DNA of 64,000 nt from Macrolepiota albuminosa (lineage: Eukaryota; Basidiomycota; Agaricomycetes; Agaricales; Agaricaceae): positions 558,001-622,000 of the forward strand of contig JAMWFC010000070.1 of NCBI GenBank assembly GCA_027475525.1, written 5' to 3'. The notes beneath the pieces were generated by a model. The model was not told the DNA's origin, did no database searches, and worked only from the letters and a program-made list of their open reading frames with translations. Below, in pieces: positions 23,615-33,441 of this stretch. Position 1 is the stretch's first letter, and each line of letters opens with the position of its first letter. A program made the position numbers and the translations under genes.

Positions 23615-25793
23615 ATGCTCGCTACAGATCCTCCCGACCTCGTCGCTCCCGTCGCTGCCCCAGCTGTGCCCCCGCCTGCCCAAGGCCGCAAACGCAAACG
23701 CCCAGCGCCCCCAACAGCCTCCTCGCCTGCGCCCTCTGATCCAGGAAGCAACAACGGCACCGCAAACCCAACAGAGTGCTTTTCTATCTCTATCACCGTA
23801 GTATACAAAACTCAACAACATCCAGGGTGCTCTCAGCTCGCGTCGACCTGACCTCGCGACCCCAGCTCTCCATCTCCCGCGGACCCATTTTCGTGCCAGT
23901 CTCAGAAGCCTCAGAGTACTTCAAGACAGACTTCATCGGCGTCAACCGCGTCGGCTTTCGCTATGTCCCAGCGGGTATAAATCCTCCAGGACACACCCTC
24001 CCCTGCCGCACAATCGAAAGCAACCCTACGACGTACCGCGTGTCCCAGCGGGTATAAATCCTCCAGGACACACCCTCCCCTGCCGCACAATCGAAAGCAA
24101 CCCTACGACGTACCGCGTGAGCTGGGAGGACCGCAGCCCCTTCATCACAGTCACCAAGGACGGTCTCGGCCTGCACGGCACCACCGGCTTCCGCAGCGCA
24201 CGATGTAACACGCCCATGGCTGAAGGCAGGTGGTATCTAGAGGTCAAGATCCTGCGCGGCGGCGGGGAACACCATACTGAAAACACCAGACGAGAAGGGA
24301 GCCATGTCCGGCTGGGATGGGGACGGCGGGAGGCGCCGCTCAACGCGCCTGTGGGTCTGGACGGCTACAGCTACGGCTATCGCGACAAGACCGGCGACAA
24401 GGTAACGTTATCGCGTCCCCGGCACTACGGACGGTCTTTCGGCACCGGCGACGTCGTCGGGATGTACATTTCCCTCCCACCACGTCGAACAGCGTCCAAA
24501 AATGACCCACACGACCCTGCCCACCTCAAACGCGAGCGCATACCCATCGACCTCAAAGGCCAAGAAATGTTCGAGATTCTAGAATACCCACAGTCAAAAG
24601 AGATGATTGCGCTCATGGACTACTCTGGCAAATCTACAAGCTCAGCGTCCGTCCCCTCTGCGCCCAAAAAATCCGCAGCAGGCAAGATACCCGAACGCAG
24701 CGGCCCATCCACGACGAGCAAACCGACCGGCGTCCCGCTCCGCCCCCTCCCCGTCCTGCAGGGCTCCCGCATCGCCTTCTTCGTCAACGGCGAATGCCAG
24801 GGCACCGCGTACCACGACATCTACGACTACCTCCAGCTCCGCCAGACGGAAACGCAGCGCAAAAAGGAGAAAAGACGCACCCGCGAGGGCGTCAAGGAGC
24901 ACCGCGAGAACCCTTTCGACGACGGATGGTTAGGCTACTACCCGTTCATCTCCGTCTTCAACGATGCTATCGTGCGTATCAATCCTGGTCCGGAATTCGA
25001 GTTTCCCCCGCCGAACGATATCGATGCGTTACTGGATGGCAAACCCCCGTCTTCCGCGAAGGTGGTCCGGAATTCGAGTTTCCCCCGCCGAACGATATCG
25101 ATGCGTTACTGGATGGCAAACCCCCGTCTTCCGCGAAGGTGGAGGAGGGGGAGGGTACCACCCCGAGAGAACGTGGCGACCGGCATGTGAGCGGTACGCC
25201 GAGTTCATGGCAGAACAGTGGGCCCTCGACGAGATCGAGGAGGGCGAAGCAAAGGAGGAGGCGATACGCGCAGCCGCGAACGAGAAGGCCGAAGCTGCGA
25301 AAAAGGCCGAGAGGGAGAAAAAGAAACAAGCGACCGAGGCTCGGAAACGCGCAAAGTTCGCAGCTGCAACAACAACAGCAGCAACAGAGGCGCAGCAGGC
25401 TCTGCGCAGTACGCCCGCGTCGGTCGACGACGAGCGCTCCACGCCCGGTCTCTCGGCGCTCGCGGCTCTCGGGCAGCCGAGTCCTTTGCGCCATGGTACG
25501 ACGTACGAAGGCCACATGTATGGCTCGGTGGAGAATGTGTATTCCCCCGCTCCGACCCCCGCGTCGAACGGCGAGGTGCAGGGTGGCCAGAGCGGGTATA
25601 ATTCGGAGATGGAAGTCGATAACGTCGAGGCGCCAACTCCCACCCCCACGCCTGCGTCTGAACCCTCGAAATGTATAATTCGGAGATGGAAGTCGATAAC
25701 GTCGAGGCGCCAACTCCCACCCCCACGCCTGCGTCTGAACCCTCGAAATTTCAATCGACGGACCTTTCTGAGCCATCGCATCTCAAATCATGA
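23615..25793 (+). CDS. BRE2: ASH2/BRE2-like COMPASS subunit, SPRY domain
   Basis: This is a subunit of the Set1/COMPASS H3K4 methyltransferase in the nucleus. ATG 23615 opens a Pro-rich N-terminus with a basic cluster (GRKRKRP), then an intron starting at about 23776 joins PTE to VLSARVDL. The split SPRY domain runs from IFVPVSEASEYFKTD through FRYVPAGINPPG, ITVTKDGLGLHGTTGFRSAR, GRWYLEVKIL, HVRLGWGRREAPLNAPVG and GYSYGYRDKTGDK to GDVVGMYISLPP. A low-complexity insert follows, then the rest of the fold (GSRIAFFVNGECQGTAY, GYYPFISVFNDAIVRINPGPEF). The C-terminus is an Ala/Glu/Lys-rich helix and Pro/Thr tail, ending at TGA 25791-25793. Three 77 bp duplications (23964, 24986, 25596) must be collapsed. 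One base seems missing in the G-runs at 25140-25160, since SSAKVEEGEG and YHPERTWRPACERYAEFM are one frame apart. Confidence 0.8.
23964..24117. repeat. Exact 77 bp tandem duplication 14 (ASH2)
   Basis: Copies 23964-24040 and 24041-24117. Removal rejoins PTTYR to VSWED in the SPRY domain. Confidence 0.95.
24986..25139. repeat. Exact 77 bp tandem duplication 15 (ASH2)
   Basis: Copies 24986-25062 and 25063-25139. It repeats FEFPPPNDIDALLDG and shifts the frame; a probable one-base error follows at 25140-25160. Confidence 0.95.
25596..25749. repeat. Exact 77 bp tandem duplication 16 (ASH2)
   Basis: Copies 25596-25672 and 25673-25749. Removal rejoins SEPSK to FQSTDLSE and the stop. Confidence 0.95.
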
Positions 25794-26271
25794 GCGTTGG
25801 TTTCTTGTGGACTCGTCTGTAGCTGCAGAAAAGCAACGTTGCGCTGCAGAATGCTAATTCGTCCCATGATCAAAACTCGGGGCCAGCACAAGACAAGGCG
25901 TGTCAGGCATCATCGATTCCCGCTTCACACGCGATCTACAAGGGGAGACTATGGCATTGGGATTCAGAGATGAGCCACGGACTCGACACAGCAACTCTTA
26001 GTACTCCTAGACAATGCATGAATACCCGCTTGACCTACGTACACATCGAATACAATCTGGTACCGTAGCTGATGGACTAGGTAAGTTATATATATATCTA
26101 TGTACATACATACAGATCAGTTACGCAGCTGGACGGTATCATTATACATAAGGTATATGAATAAGTTTAAGGCGTCCTAAACGGGATGATGTTATCAAAA
26201 GATTGCGAGTGTTCTGCATTTCGCCCTGAGGATTAACGTCAACCCAACGATGCCTCAGTCGTTAATGGGTG
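25794..26271. other. Convergent 3' intergenic region
   Basis: 478 bp between the stops of ASH2 (+) and the PhoD-like gene (-). It is AT-rich in the middle (TATATATATCTATGTACATACATAC near 26090, split here as a TA/CATA-rich run). No gene or mobile element was recognised. Confidence 0.5.
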
Positions 26272-29200
26272 TTAACCCGGCTGTGGCCAAGCCGGTGGTG
26301 GAACACGCACGGAGTACCTACAAAAATTCTCATTGAAGCAACTGAACATTAAAACAGTTTGTACGTACCCAGCAGTCTGTCCGTTACCTTTTTCCTTTTC
26401 GACACGAATATCAAAAACGATATTTCCAGTACGTGGGTCCCAATGTACCGCACACCAATTCCGCCGACCCATGATGAACTTTTGTTTCCGTGGCTGACCA
26501 TTTGGATCTATTTCAAAAAGGGGCATCTGAAAAAAAAGAAAATGTTAGTTCATCTGTCGATACGATCAAACCTGCAAGTCCAAACCATTGTCTCGTCTGT
26601 TGCACAGTAGTGCATTGTTTTATGAACTTTTGTCGCGAGCGAAGAAACCAAGGCTATGACTGCATTCGGTCTGCGCGTGCGGGATGTTTTGGTCAACGGT
26701 TAAAGTCAATATATTTTATTTATCCAGACTCACGGCGGCGTATTTACAATCGCACCTTGGATGTTTTGGTCAACGGTTAAAGTCAATATATTTTATTTAT
26801 CCAGACTCACGGCGGCGTATTTACAATCGCACCTTAGATAGCGATAGGGTCAGTCAAAGTCAAGATTATGTATGATACAAGACAGCTTACTGTGACAATG
26901 TTAACCATGTAGCGATGATCCACCTGCGGGGCAAGCTCTTGTCGTCCCTTCTGCCGTAGTGTTTTCAAGATGCCGACAGCAGCACAGTGCACATCACCCG
27001 ATAAGAAAGTTACACGCATTCGTTTGTGAGGGCAAAATTCTGCATTTGTTCTATCAAGTAATTGCGCTCTTTCTGAAAAATCCGTGGAGATTGAGAAGAC
27101 GGACTGAGCACAAGAGGTAAAACCCAACTTTGTGTATACGTGCCGTCCAGTGATCATTCTGAATCAGATATTTTAGTACGAGACTTTGGAACATTATATT
27201 CGGACGTAGGCATACCAGATCATCTAGCAGTTCAGGCTCTGCATTGAACTTGTTGACGAAACCAGAGAGACCTAGCGAACCAGAACGGCTGATTGCCAAA
27301 AGAGGATTTAGTTTAGATTCTAACGCTGACTCTAGAAACACCATGCGAGGATAGGCTATTGGTATGCCTTTAAATAAATCTTCAGCAATCCGCCCTCGTG
27401 GGGAGCCGTATAACACGAACCAAGCTGCACTATCAAATGCTCAACATGCGACGGTATTCTAGCAAGGCGTCTGAAAACTTTGTCGTATTCTTCCCGGCTG
27501 CAAACCTGCGCTTTACTTCGCTCGCCTCTATTCGGATATAATCAGCAGGAATACGAAAACTTCCTGTCGCTGAATACACACCTGCAGTCTAATAGGAGGA
27601 TATAACACTGGGGCCCAAGGTACGCCAAAAAGGAGTGGGATCGCGCTTTAATAAACGGACCCTGGCTACCTAGTATGAGTGATTTGCACCAATGTTGGCC
27701 GGGTCCCTCAGAATAACCATCCAATTCGGCTGAAATTTCCAGAAGCAGCGTTAAACTGCTGCAAAATAGAAAAAAAAAACGCGTCACTGACGGTTGATGA
27801 AGCACTGGAATAGGAGGAAATAAAAGTAGCCTTTAATTCCAACTCTTGATGAGAAAAATGATAATATGTAGTCATTTCACTCATCGGTAAATTGAAATAA
27901 AAGTAGCCTTTAATTCCAACTCTTGATGAGAAAAATGATAATATGTAGTCATTTCACTCATCGGTAAATTTACCACTTACCTTTGGAAGACTGGAGAGTT
28001 CTGCAAGTCATCAGGATCTGCAAAAACTTCAGTATGTCAAGTGAGAAGAGATAAATAAACGAACAACTGCCGAATCCGTCAATCTGTTCAAGTTCATTCC
28101 ATAGTTAGTCAACTGCGACTACTCGGGCAATAAATACAAGATACTTGCTATGTCTGTCCATATTGTCAGATGATCGTCCTGAATGCAACTTGAAGCAAAA
28201 ACCCACCATGATCATCTTGCAGGGGTGACCACAGATCATCAGATTTGAACAGAGTCACACTCAAAGAACATACCACACATATTCATCATTGGTCTAGAGC
28301 AGATCGTATGCTGTGTCAATTAGGAACTGATCAGATGGCAAGGAAGTACACACATCGAGCTGTTAGCCCTGGCGAATGCACCCCGTCGGAAACATTGGCA
28401 ATAATGGTTAAAATAAAACCTGTCGATTGCTAAAGCAATCTCTTCGGTAAGCGGGGACCGTAGCTTTTTTTCTTCCGGCTTCATCATTATCCATTGTTGT
28501 AGCTCAGGTTCTCGCATGAGACTATTATGGACCGTGTGAGCTCAAAAGAGGTCGTAGAGGAGGATCTAACCTATCACAATATAATTGATCGCCGCCTCCA
28601 ACAAGGGCGTGAAACGGTGTTTCCGCGTGTTTATCCAACAAGTCCATCCAGACAGGATCATATCCAGATTTAAAACCTGGGCCACAAAATTCATCCTGGT
28701 TTACACCGGCCGAGAAGCCATTACACTAGCGTGAAAAGAGCAGTCAGAGACAGAAAAGGCAGTAGGTGCACAGACCCACAGAGTAGGCAGCCCATCGCAT
28801 GTTTTGCGACCGTCCGGGGACATAAAAATCAATTTCCTGCCCGGAGTTGATACTATACGTAACATTCATCTCATGCTCTCCCAATGGAATTTGTATGAGG
28901 AATCGCCAAAAGGTAAAGGTGCTGTGACAGAAAAAAAGCCAAATATGAGAGTGAACATGACTGACAACCTGAATGTCACACACCCCCCGGGACCGCCATA
29001 GACATAGATCTCCTGACCCGGAACAACTTCCTTACTGACGTTACTGCCTGGTGATCGCGTATGATTGTTTCCATACCCATTTAGAGATGTTGGGAGTATA
29101 GTTGAATGTGGGTCAGCGGGATGTGGTCCTAGGTCAAAGGAACGTTTAAGGTGGGCAGTATAGTGAGAGGTCTGATCAGGATCCCATTGGTATGTTAGAG

Positions 29201-29917
29201 TGGGATGGGGCTCGTAGATCGATCCCGAGTCGGCAGTAACGATCATCGCCGCACCGTGCCATATTCCAAACTCGTCAACGGTGTCATATCTATATAAGAT
29301 GCATTCATTAATGGTACCATCAAAGTCATAAAGACTGACATACCGAAGGAGTGGGCCAACCATGAACTAATTCGATGTGCGTTCAAATCCGAGAAAGACA
29401 GGAGCATCTCTAAACTTACATACCTGGAGATGCGGGTTCATGCGAGCAATCTTCAGTGCTTGTGACCTCTCCACGGCAGAAAGTTTCGTGAGCTGACTGG
29501 GCGTAATAATAGATTGAGAGCCGGGCTGATAATGATACCCTGGCTGGTATTGATAACCAGGATGCTGAGGTGGAAAGCCTGGCTGTGGCTGGAGATGCGG
29601 GAGCTGCTGAGTCTGGAACTGATGATATCCTGGCTGGTATCCAGGTTCAAGGTAAATGGCATCTTTAGGTGGTGGTGTTGGAGGGATTGGCGAGGGCGAA
29701 GGTTGGGGAAAGTTAGGACGAGAATGGGAAGGAACAGGTGGCCGAGGAACTTGAAACCCCCCGATAAACTCTTCGTGTAGTGGGGAAAGTTAGGACGAGA
29801 ATGGGAAGGAACAGGTGGCCGAGGAACTTGAAACCCCCCGATAAACTCTTCGTGTAGTGGAGATGTTCTCAGCAACTGAGAAACGGCCATCAGGACGCCT
29901 GGCAGAGAGTAACTCAT
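26272..29917 (-). CDS. Fungal PhoD-like phosphatase domain protein
   Basis: The start ATG 29917 (MSYSLPGVLMAVSQLLR) leads into a Pro/Gln/Tyr-rich disordered region (repeats like PGYQPGYHQ and PGYQYQPGYHYQPG), then the folded part: MVGPLLRYDTVDEFGIWHGAA, HPTLTYQWDP, GQEIYVYGGPGG and INSGQEIDFYVPGR. The metal-binding phosphatase core has FHALVGGGDQLYCDS, IDRFYFNHYC, then DDLQNSPVF, DVHCAAVGIL and the C-terminal FIMGRRNWCAVHWDPRTGNIVFDIRVEKE, ending at TAA 26272-26274. The DDH-type and GGGDQLY motifs are characteristic of the fungal PhoD-like family, which is predicted to hydrolyse phosphodi- or monoesters; no substrate is known. The gene has many introns. Three 77 bp duplications (26682, 27817, 29704) fall in it. 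The one at 29704 is coding and collapsing it restores PSHSRPNFPQPSPSP. The one at 26682 repeats the small exon SAIVNTPP. Confidence 0.75.
26682..26835. repeat. Exact 77 bp tandem duplication 17 (PhoD-like gene)
   Basis: Copies 26682-26758 and 26759-26835. It repeats a small exon (AIVNTPP) and its donor. Confidence 0.95.
27817..27970. repeat. Exact 77 bp tandem duplication 18 (PhoD-like gene)
   Basis: Copies 27817-27893 and 27894-27970, mostly intronic. Confidence 0.95.
29704..29857. repeat. Exact 77 bp tandem duplication 19 (PhoD-like gene)
   Basis: Copies 29704-29780 and 29781-29857 in the first exon; removal restores the N-terminal Pro-rich frame. Confidence 0.95.
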
Positions 29918-30153
29918 CCTCCTAAGTCACGGTTAGCAATGAGGCTGTGGCTATCTGTAACGACGGACCTTGCGTTCTCGCCGTTGGGCGTGCCACCCTT
30001 TAATATCCATGGTTTAAGATGATGGATGTACCAAAGGAAGTTGAATATTAAACCAATCCACTTGTCACTGATCCGTTTACAAAAACAATCGCCACAAATA
30101 AGTTTCGACGTCATCCAATGCCATCATGATATTATATGTAACGCTGAATGAGG

Positions 30154-32158
30154 CTATCCAACATGCTCCACTACACTAGTCACCAGCTTTCCATTCTTCA
30201 CAACGGTCCGCAGCATTTCAGGTACAGCCTGCTCTTCAAACACGCCTTCTTCTTCGCCCTCAACAGGCAAACTGACGTTGATCGCGCTACACTTGGCCGT
30301 GGTAATCTCAGCATTCAAGCTGTCCTTCGACAGATAAATCTGTCCTGAATCCGTCGAATCAAGCTGAATCATTGGCGCTGTGCCTGTTACTTGCAGTGCG
30401 AACGATGGTGAACGAGTTACGGATATCGATGACACCACAGATTCAACAAGTACTGAAGTGCTCTGGCAATTTACTGCGCATCGCTTATCAGAAAAATTCT
30501 GTAGAAAGTGGGCTGCGATTTACCGAGCGTCACCGCGTTCACTTTACCCTTAACCACGATAGTAGAGTTTTTGCAGCCAAAGATGTTGATTGACTGACTA
30601 AGGCTGGTTTCCTCGACAGTTAGAGAGCGTTCATTCTCCTGATACTCCTGTAGAGGAGTCAGCGTCGAGAACTCATGGTGGAGTCAGTTCCCATACAATA
30701 GCCCATTTGTTGCCTTCCAGCACAAACTTCGGTGGTTTCTTGCCAGCTAACGCCTGAGGCTTGACAGGCTTGACAGGCTTAACAGGCTTAACAGGCTTTT
30801 TGGCCTCTGTAAGAAATGGTCACGAATGGATAGTTTGTACAGCTTTGGCCTTGTGGGGGACACTCACCTGATGATGATGTGGGCACTACACTGCTCGCTC
30901 GGAGAGCAGGATTTTTATGCGTCATCTCACTTCTGTCAACTTTGCGCAGGCTCTTTGTCACCTCTTCCCCGCGGTTCAGTTGAGCGAAGACCGCTGCAAC
31001 TCCCCCTGCACCAGCCACAGGCTCTGCAGTAGCAGCGGGTGGGGGTGGTGGTGGTGGGGGTGGTGGCGGCGGTGCAGGTGCAGCCGATGCACCTTTAGCC
31101 CCAGATTGATATGCCTCAACAGTGACTCCCTGAAAAATCCAAGGGTCAGTCCTCATGAGCGATTATCGCCGTTTGTGAGCCGACATGCCTTGGGATTCCA
31201 TGCGAAGCCGGTCGCATGGTATTTCAAAACATACTCTTTCGACGCATCCAGGATAGCGAGGAAAGCCTTGACCCACTCAACGTGCTTAGGGTCTCTAACA
31301 GTGAAAGTCATTGAGGAAAGGAACATTACGCGACAATGATTTGGGCTCACTTGGACTTATAATCCTGCATAATTCTATTGCCGTAGTAAACAACTGAATC
31401 TTTGATTTCGCTAAGATGTGAAGCTGGTTTTGGCTTCACTAGCGCGATGAGTCGACTGATGCATACAGGAGAACAACACGACTCACGCTAACAACCCAAC
31501 CGACGTGCGGACCCACTTCACTCAAGAATGCAATGTGTCCAAACCAATCTCTTTCCTTTCGATTTTTTTCCTTAGCGCGTGTAACCTCCTCAATCCCAGT
31601 CAGGAGAGGCGTCAATAGGCTTTCTTTCGTCTTTTGATCGGGCTGCTGGCAATTCGCGCCCACAAGGATTAAAGTGCGCACATCTTGGAACTGCTTCGCA
31701 ATTAGATCGACCTGACGATGTGCGTGAATGCATTGTCGAATCAATACGAAGGCCAAGTTACTTACGAGTTCGATTACGGGGGTGGTGGCGAACGACCTGG
31801 TGAGCTCGACAAAGGGTTCAACCTTTGCATCTATAAGAGTCTTAGTAAAGGCAGTCACGCTCTCAGGTACTTGGGAAACTCCAGACACAGCAGATGCAGG
31901 AGGTATTGCAGGAGGTGGTGGTGGTACAGGCACAGTCGGTGAGGAAGATACTGCAATTGGTGTAACAGGTGGGTACCCGGACGAGCTATCTGTGGAGCCC
32001 AGTCGGGGAGCAATACTGCTGTTCAGTTCAGCAATTTCTTCAAGCCTCGAAGTAGCTTCTTCGAGGCTGAGTACACGTCAGTAAGATCGGTGACATGACG
32101 ATGCAAAATTTGCAAACCGCTTAATGATTGTCGCGAGAGAGTGAAGACCTCCGGACAT
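30154..32158 (-). CDS. SRV2: Adenylyl cyclase-associated protein CAP/SRV2
   Basis: CAP recycles cofilin-bound ADP-actin and, in fungi, binds adenylyl cyclase. ATG 32158 gives MSGGLHSLATIIKRLEEATSRLEEI, the N-terminal oligomerisation coiled coil (joined across an intron after AAGCG). Then come a short Pro stretch, the helical folded domain (VTAFTKTLIDAKVEPF, ARAKEKNRKERDWFGHI, HVEWVKAFLAILDASKEYVLKYHATGFAWNP), a 13-residue poly-Pro P1 motif, a WH2-like segment (FAQLNRGEEVTKSLRKV), a basic KPVKPVKPVKP repeat, and the beta-helical CARP domain (INIFGCKNSTIVVKGKVNAV, GQIYLSKDSLNAEI), ending EEQAVPEMLRTVV...HVG at TAG 30154-30156. No 77 bp duplication affects it. The Ngaro element ends 157 bp upstream of its start codon, so the insertion lies in the likely promoter. 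Confidence 0.9.
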
Positions 32159-32315
32159 TTCCTTTACCCAGAACCGTTATAGCGACAGTAGGCTGCTTCA
32201 CGTACGACTTGTAACTTTGACGCGGTGGCGATCTTACTGGGCGGACCCTTGTTTGTAGTTGTTGAAGACTTTCGGAACCATTTGAACGGAAACAGAATGC
32301 GTGGATACACAGAAA

Positions 32316-32519
32316 CTCTTTGACTTCCTCGCTAGTGAAAAACAAACAACTTTGTCTTAATTTTAATACGATTTTATTTATCTACAGAACTAGTGGTTAC
32401 ATTATTATATGAAGATGTGGGCGAGACCCTTCGCGGGTTACTCCGAACCCTCGCGACGACCAAGATTTTAACCGCCGGACAAATAATCTGCCCGAACAAG
32501 TAAGTTAGCCGCGATTCCC
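32316..32519 (-). repeat. Ngaro split repeat B2
   Basis: This 204 bp repeat is identical, as far as read by eye, to the B1 copy ending at 33321. Its outer end (plus-strand CTCTTTGAC) is the 3' terminus of the element. Confidence 0.85.
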
Positions 32520-32876
32520 GGGTGGGTTGGGCGGGGAGACCATCCGAGCTAACATTCTCGTCCTGCCAGAGCTAATCATTTGCCTTTTCCTTCTGTCGCG
32601 GGGGGACCGTATGGCGCGGGGAAACTTTGCCAAAAATACGAGTTAACTTGCGAGGATGAAATGTCTGAACTAGTGGAGGAGGTGGGGCGGAGGCGCTGTA
32701 CCTAAACGTTCATGCCGGAATCCTGTGACGTTCCGGTGCCTACCTCCCTGCTTGCAAGATGGGGCGGAGGCGCTGTACCTAAACGTTCATGCCGGAATCC
32801 TGTGACGTTCCGGTGCCTACCTCCCTGCTTGCAAGATACTGCACTTTTGCCCTTCAACTCCGGGTGGGTGGGCGGG
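32520..32876 (-). other. Ngaro spacer between A2 and B2
   Basis: 357 bp unique part of the element between repeats A2 and B2, GC-rich and without a long ORF. It contains a 77 bp tandem duplication (32683-32836), so its true length is probably 280 bp. Confidence 0.6.
32683..32836. repeat. Exact 77 bp tandem duplication 20 (Ngaro element)
   Basis: Copies 32683-32759 and 32760-32836 in the A2-B2 spacer. Confidence 0.95.
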
Positions 32877-33041
32877 AAAATTTTCTTCTTGCTTCGATAA
32901 GACGCGAGCTAAGATGCGATGAAGCCTGAGGTGGGTGGCTGTCGTGAGGAAAAATTTTTATTGAGTGACACCAACACAGCCACCTCACTCAAAGACCACA
33001 CCCTGTCTCTCTCTCGTGCCTCGTGACCGTCAGGCCAACCC
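32877..33041 (-). repeat. Ngaro split repeat A2
   Basis: This 165 bp repeat matches A1 at 38421-38585 (starts AAAATTTTCTTCTTGC, ends GGCCAACC on the plus strand). It abuts B1 directly at 33041, recreating the A|B junction. Confidence 0.85.
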
Positions 33042-33195
33042 TCTTTGACTTCCTCGCTAGTGAAAAACAAACAACTTTGTCTTAATTTTAATACGATTTT
33101 ATTTATCTACAGCACTAGTCTTTGACTTCCTCGCTAGTGAAAAACAAACAACTTTGTCTTAATTTTAATACGATTTTATTTATCTACAGAACTAG
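33042..33195. repeat. Near-exact 77 bp period duplication (Ngaro B1)
   Basis: Copies 33042-33118 and 33119-33195, identical except one base (CTACAGCAC versus CTACAGAAC). It is the only 77 bp case with a mismatch and it lies in a repeat present elsewhere in the element. Confidence 0.9.
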
Positions 33196-33321
33196 TGGTT
33201 ACATTATTATATGAAGATGTGGGCGAGACCCTTCGCGGGTTACTCCGAACCCTCGCGACGACCAAGATTTTAACCGCCGGACAAATAATCTGCCCGAACA
33301 AGTAAGTTAGCCGCGATTCCC
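33118..33321 (-). repeat. Ngaro split repeat B1
   Basis: This 204 bp copy of B2 lies between the recombinase ORF and A2. A partial extra copy (33042-33118) precedes it with period 77 and one mismatch near its end. Confidence 0.8.
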
Positions 33322-33441
33322 CACTCTTCCTAGGAGGTCACGACGCATCGCGTGGATACCTTTCGCGATACCCACTTTGAACGCTAGCGTGCCTCCTTAA
33401 GAAAAGGATATTGGTGCAAAGTACTCACCCTGACTGCCTTG

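Noticed and set aside
24979..25776. Long overlapping ORFs on both strands in ASH2
   Set aside because: They are GC-rich shadows made longer by the two duplications; only the frame with SPRY and ERYAEFM blocks fits the family.
30755..30800. GACAGGCTT/AACAGGCTT repeats as a regulatory array
   Set aside because: They code the KPVKPVKPVKP stretch of CAP, a normal basic linker.
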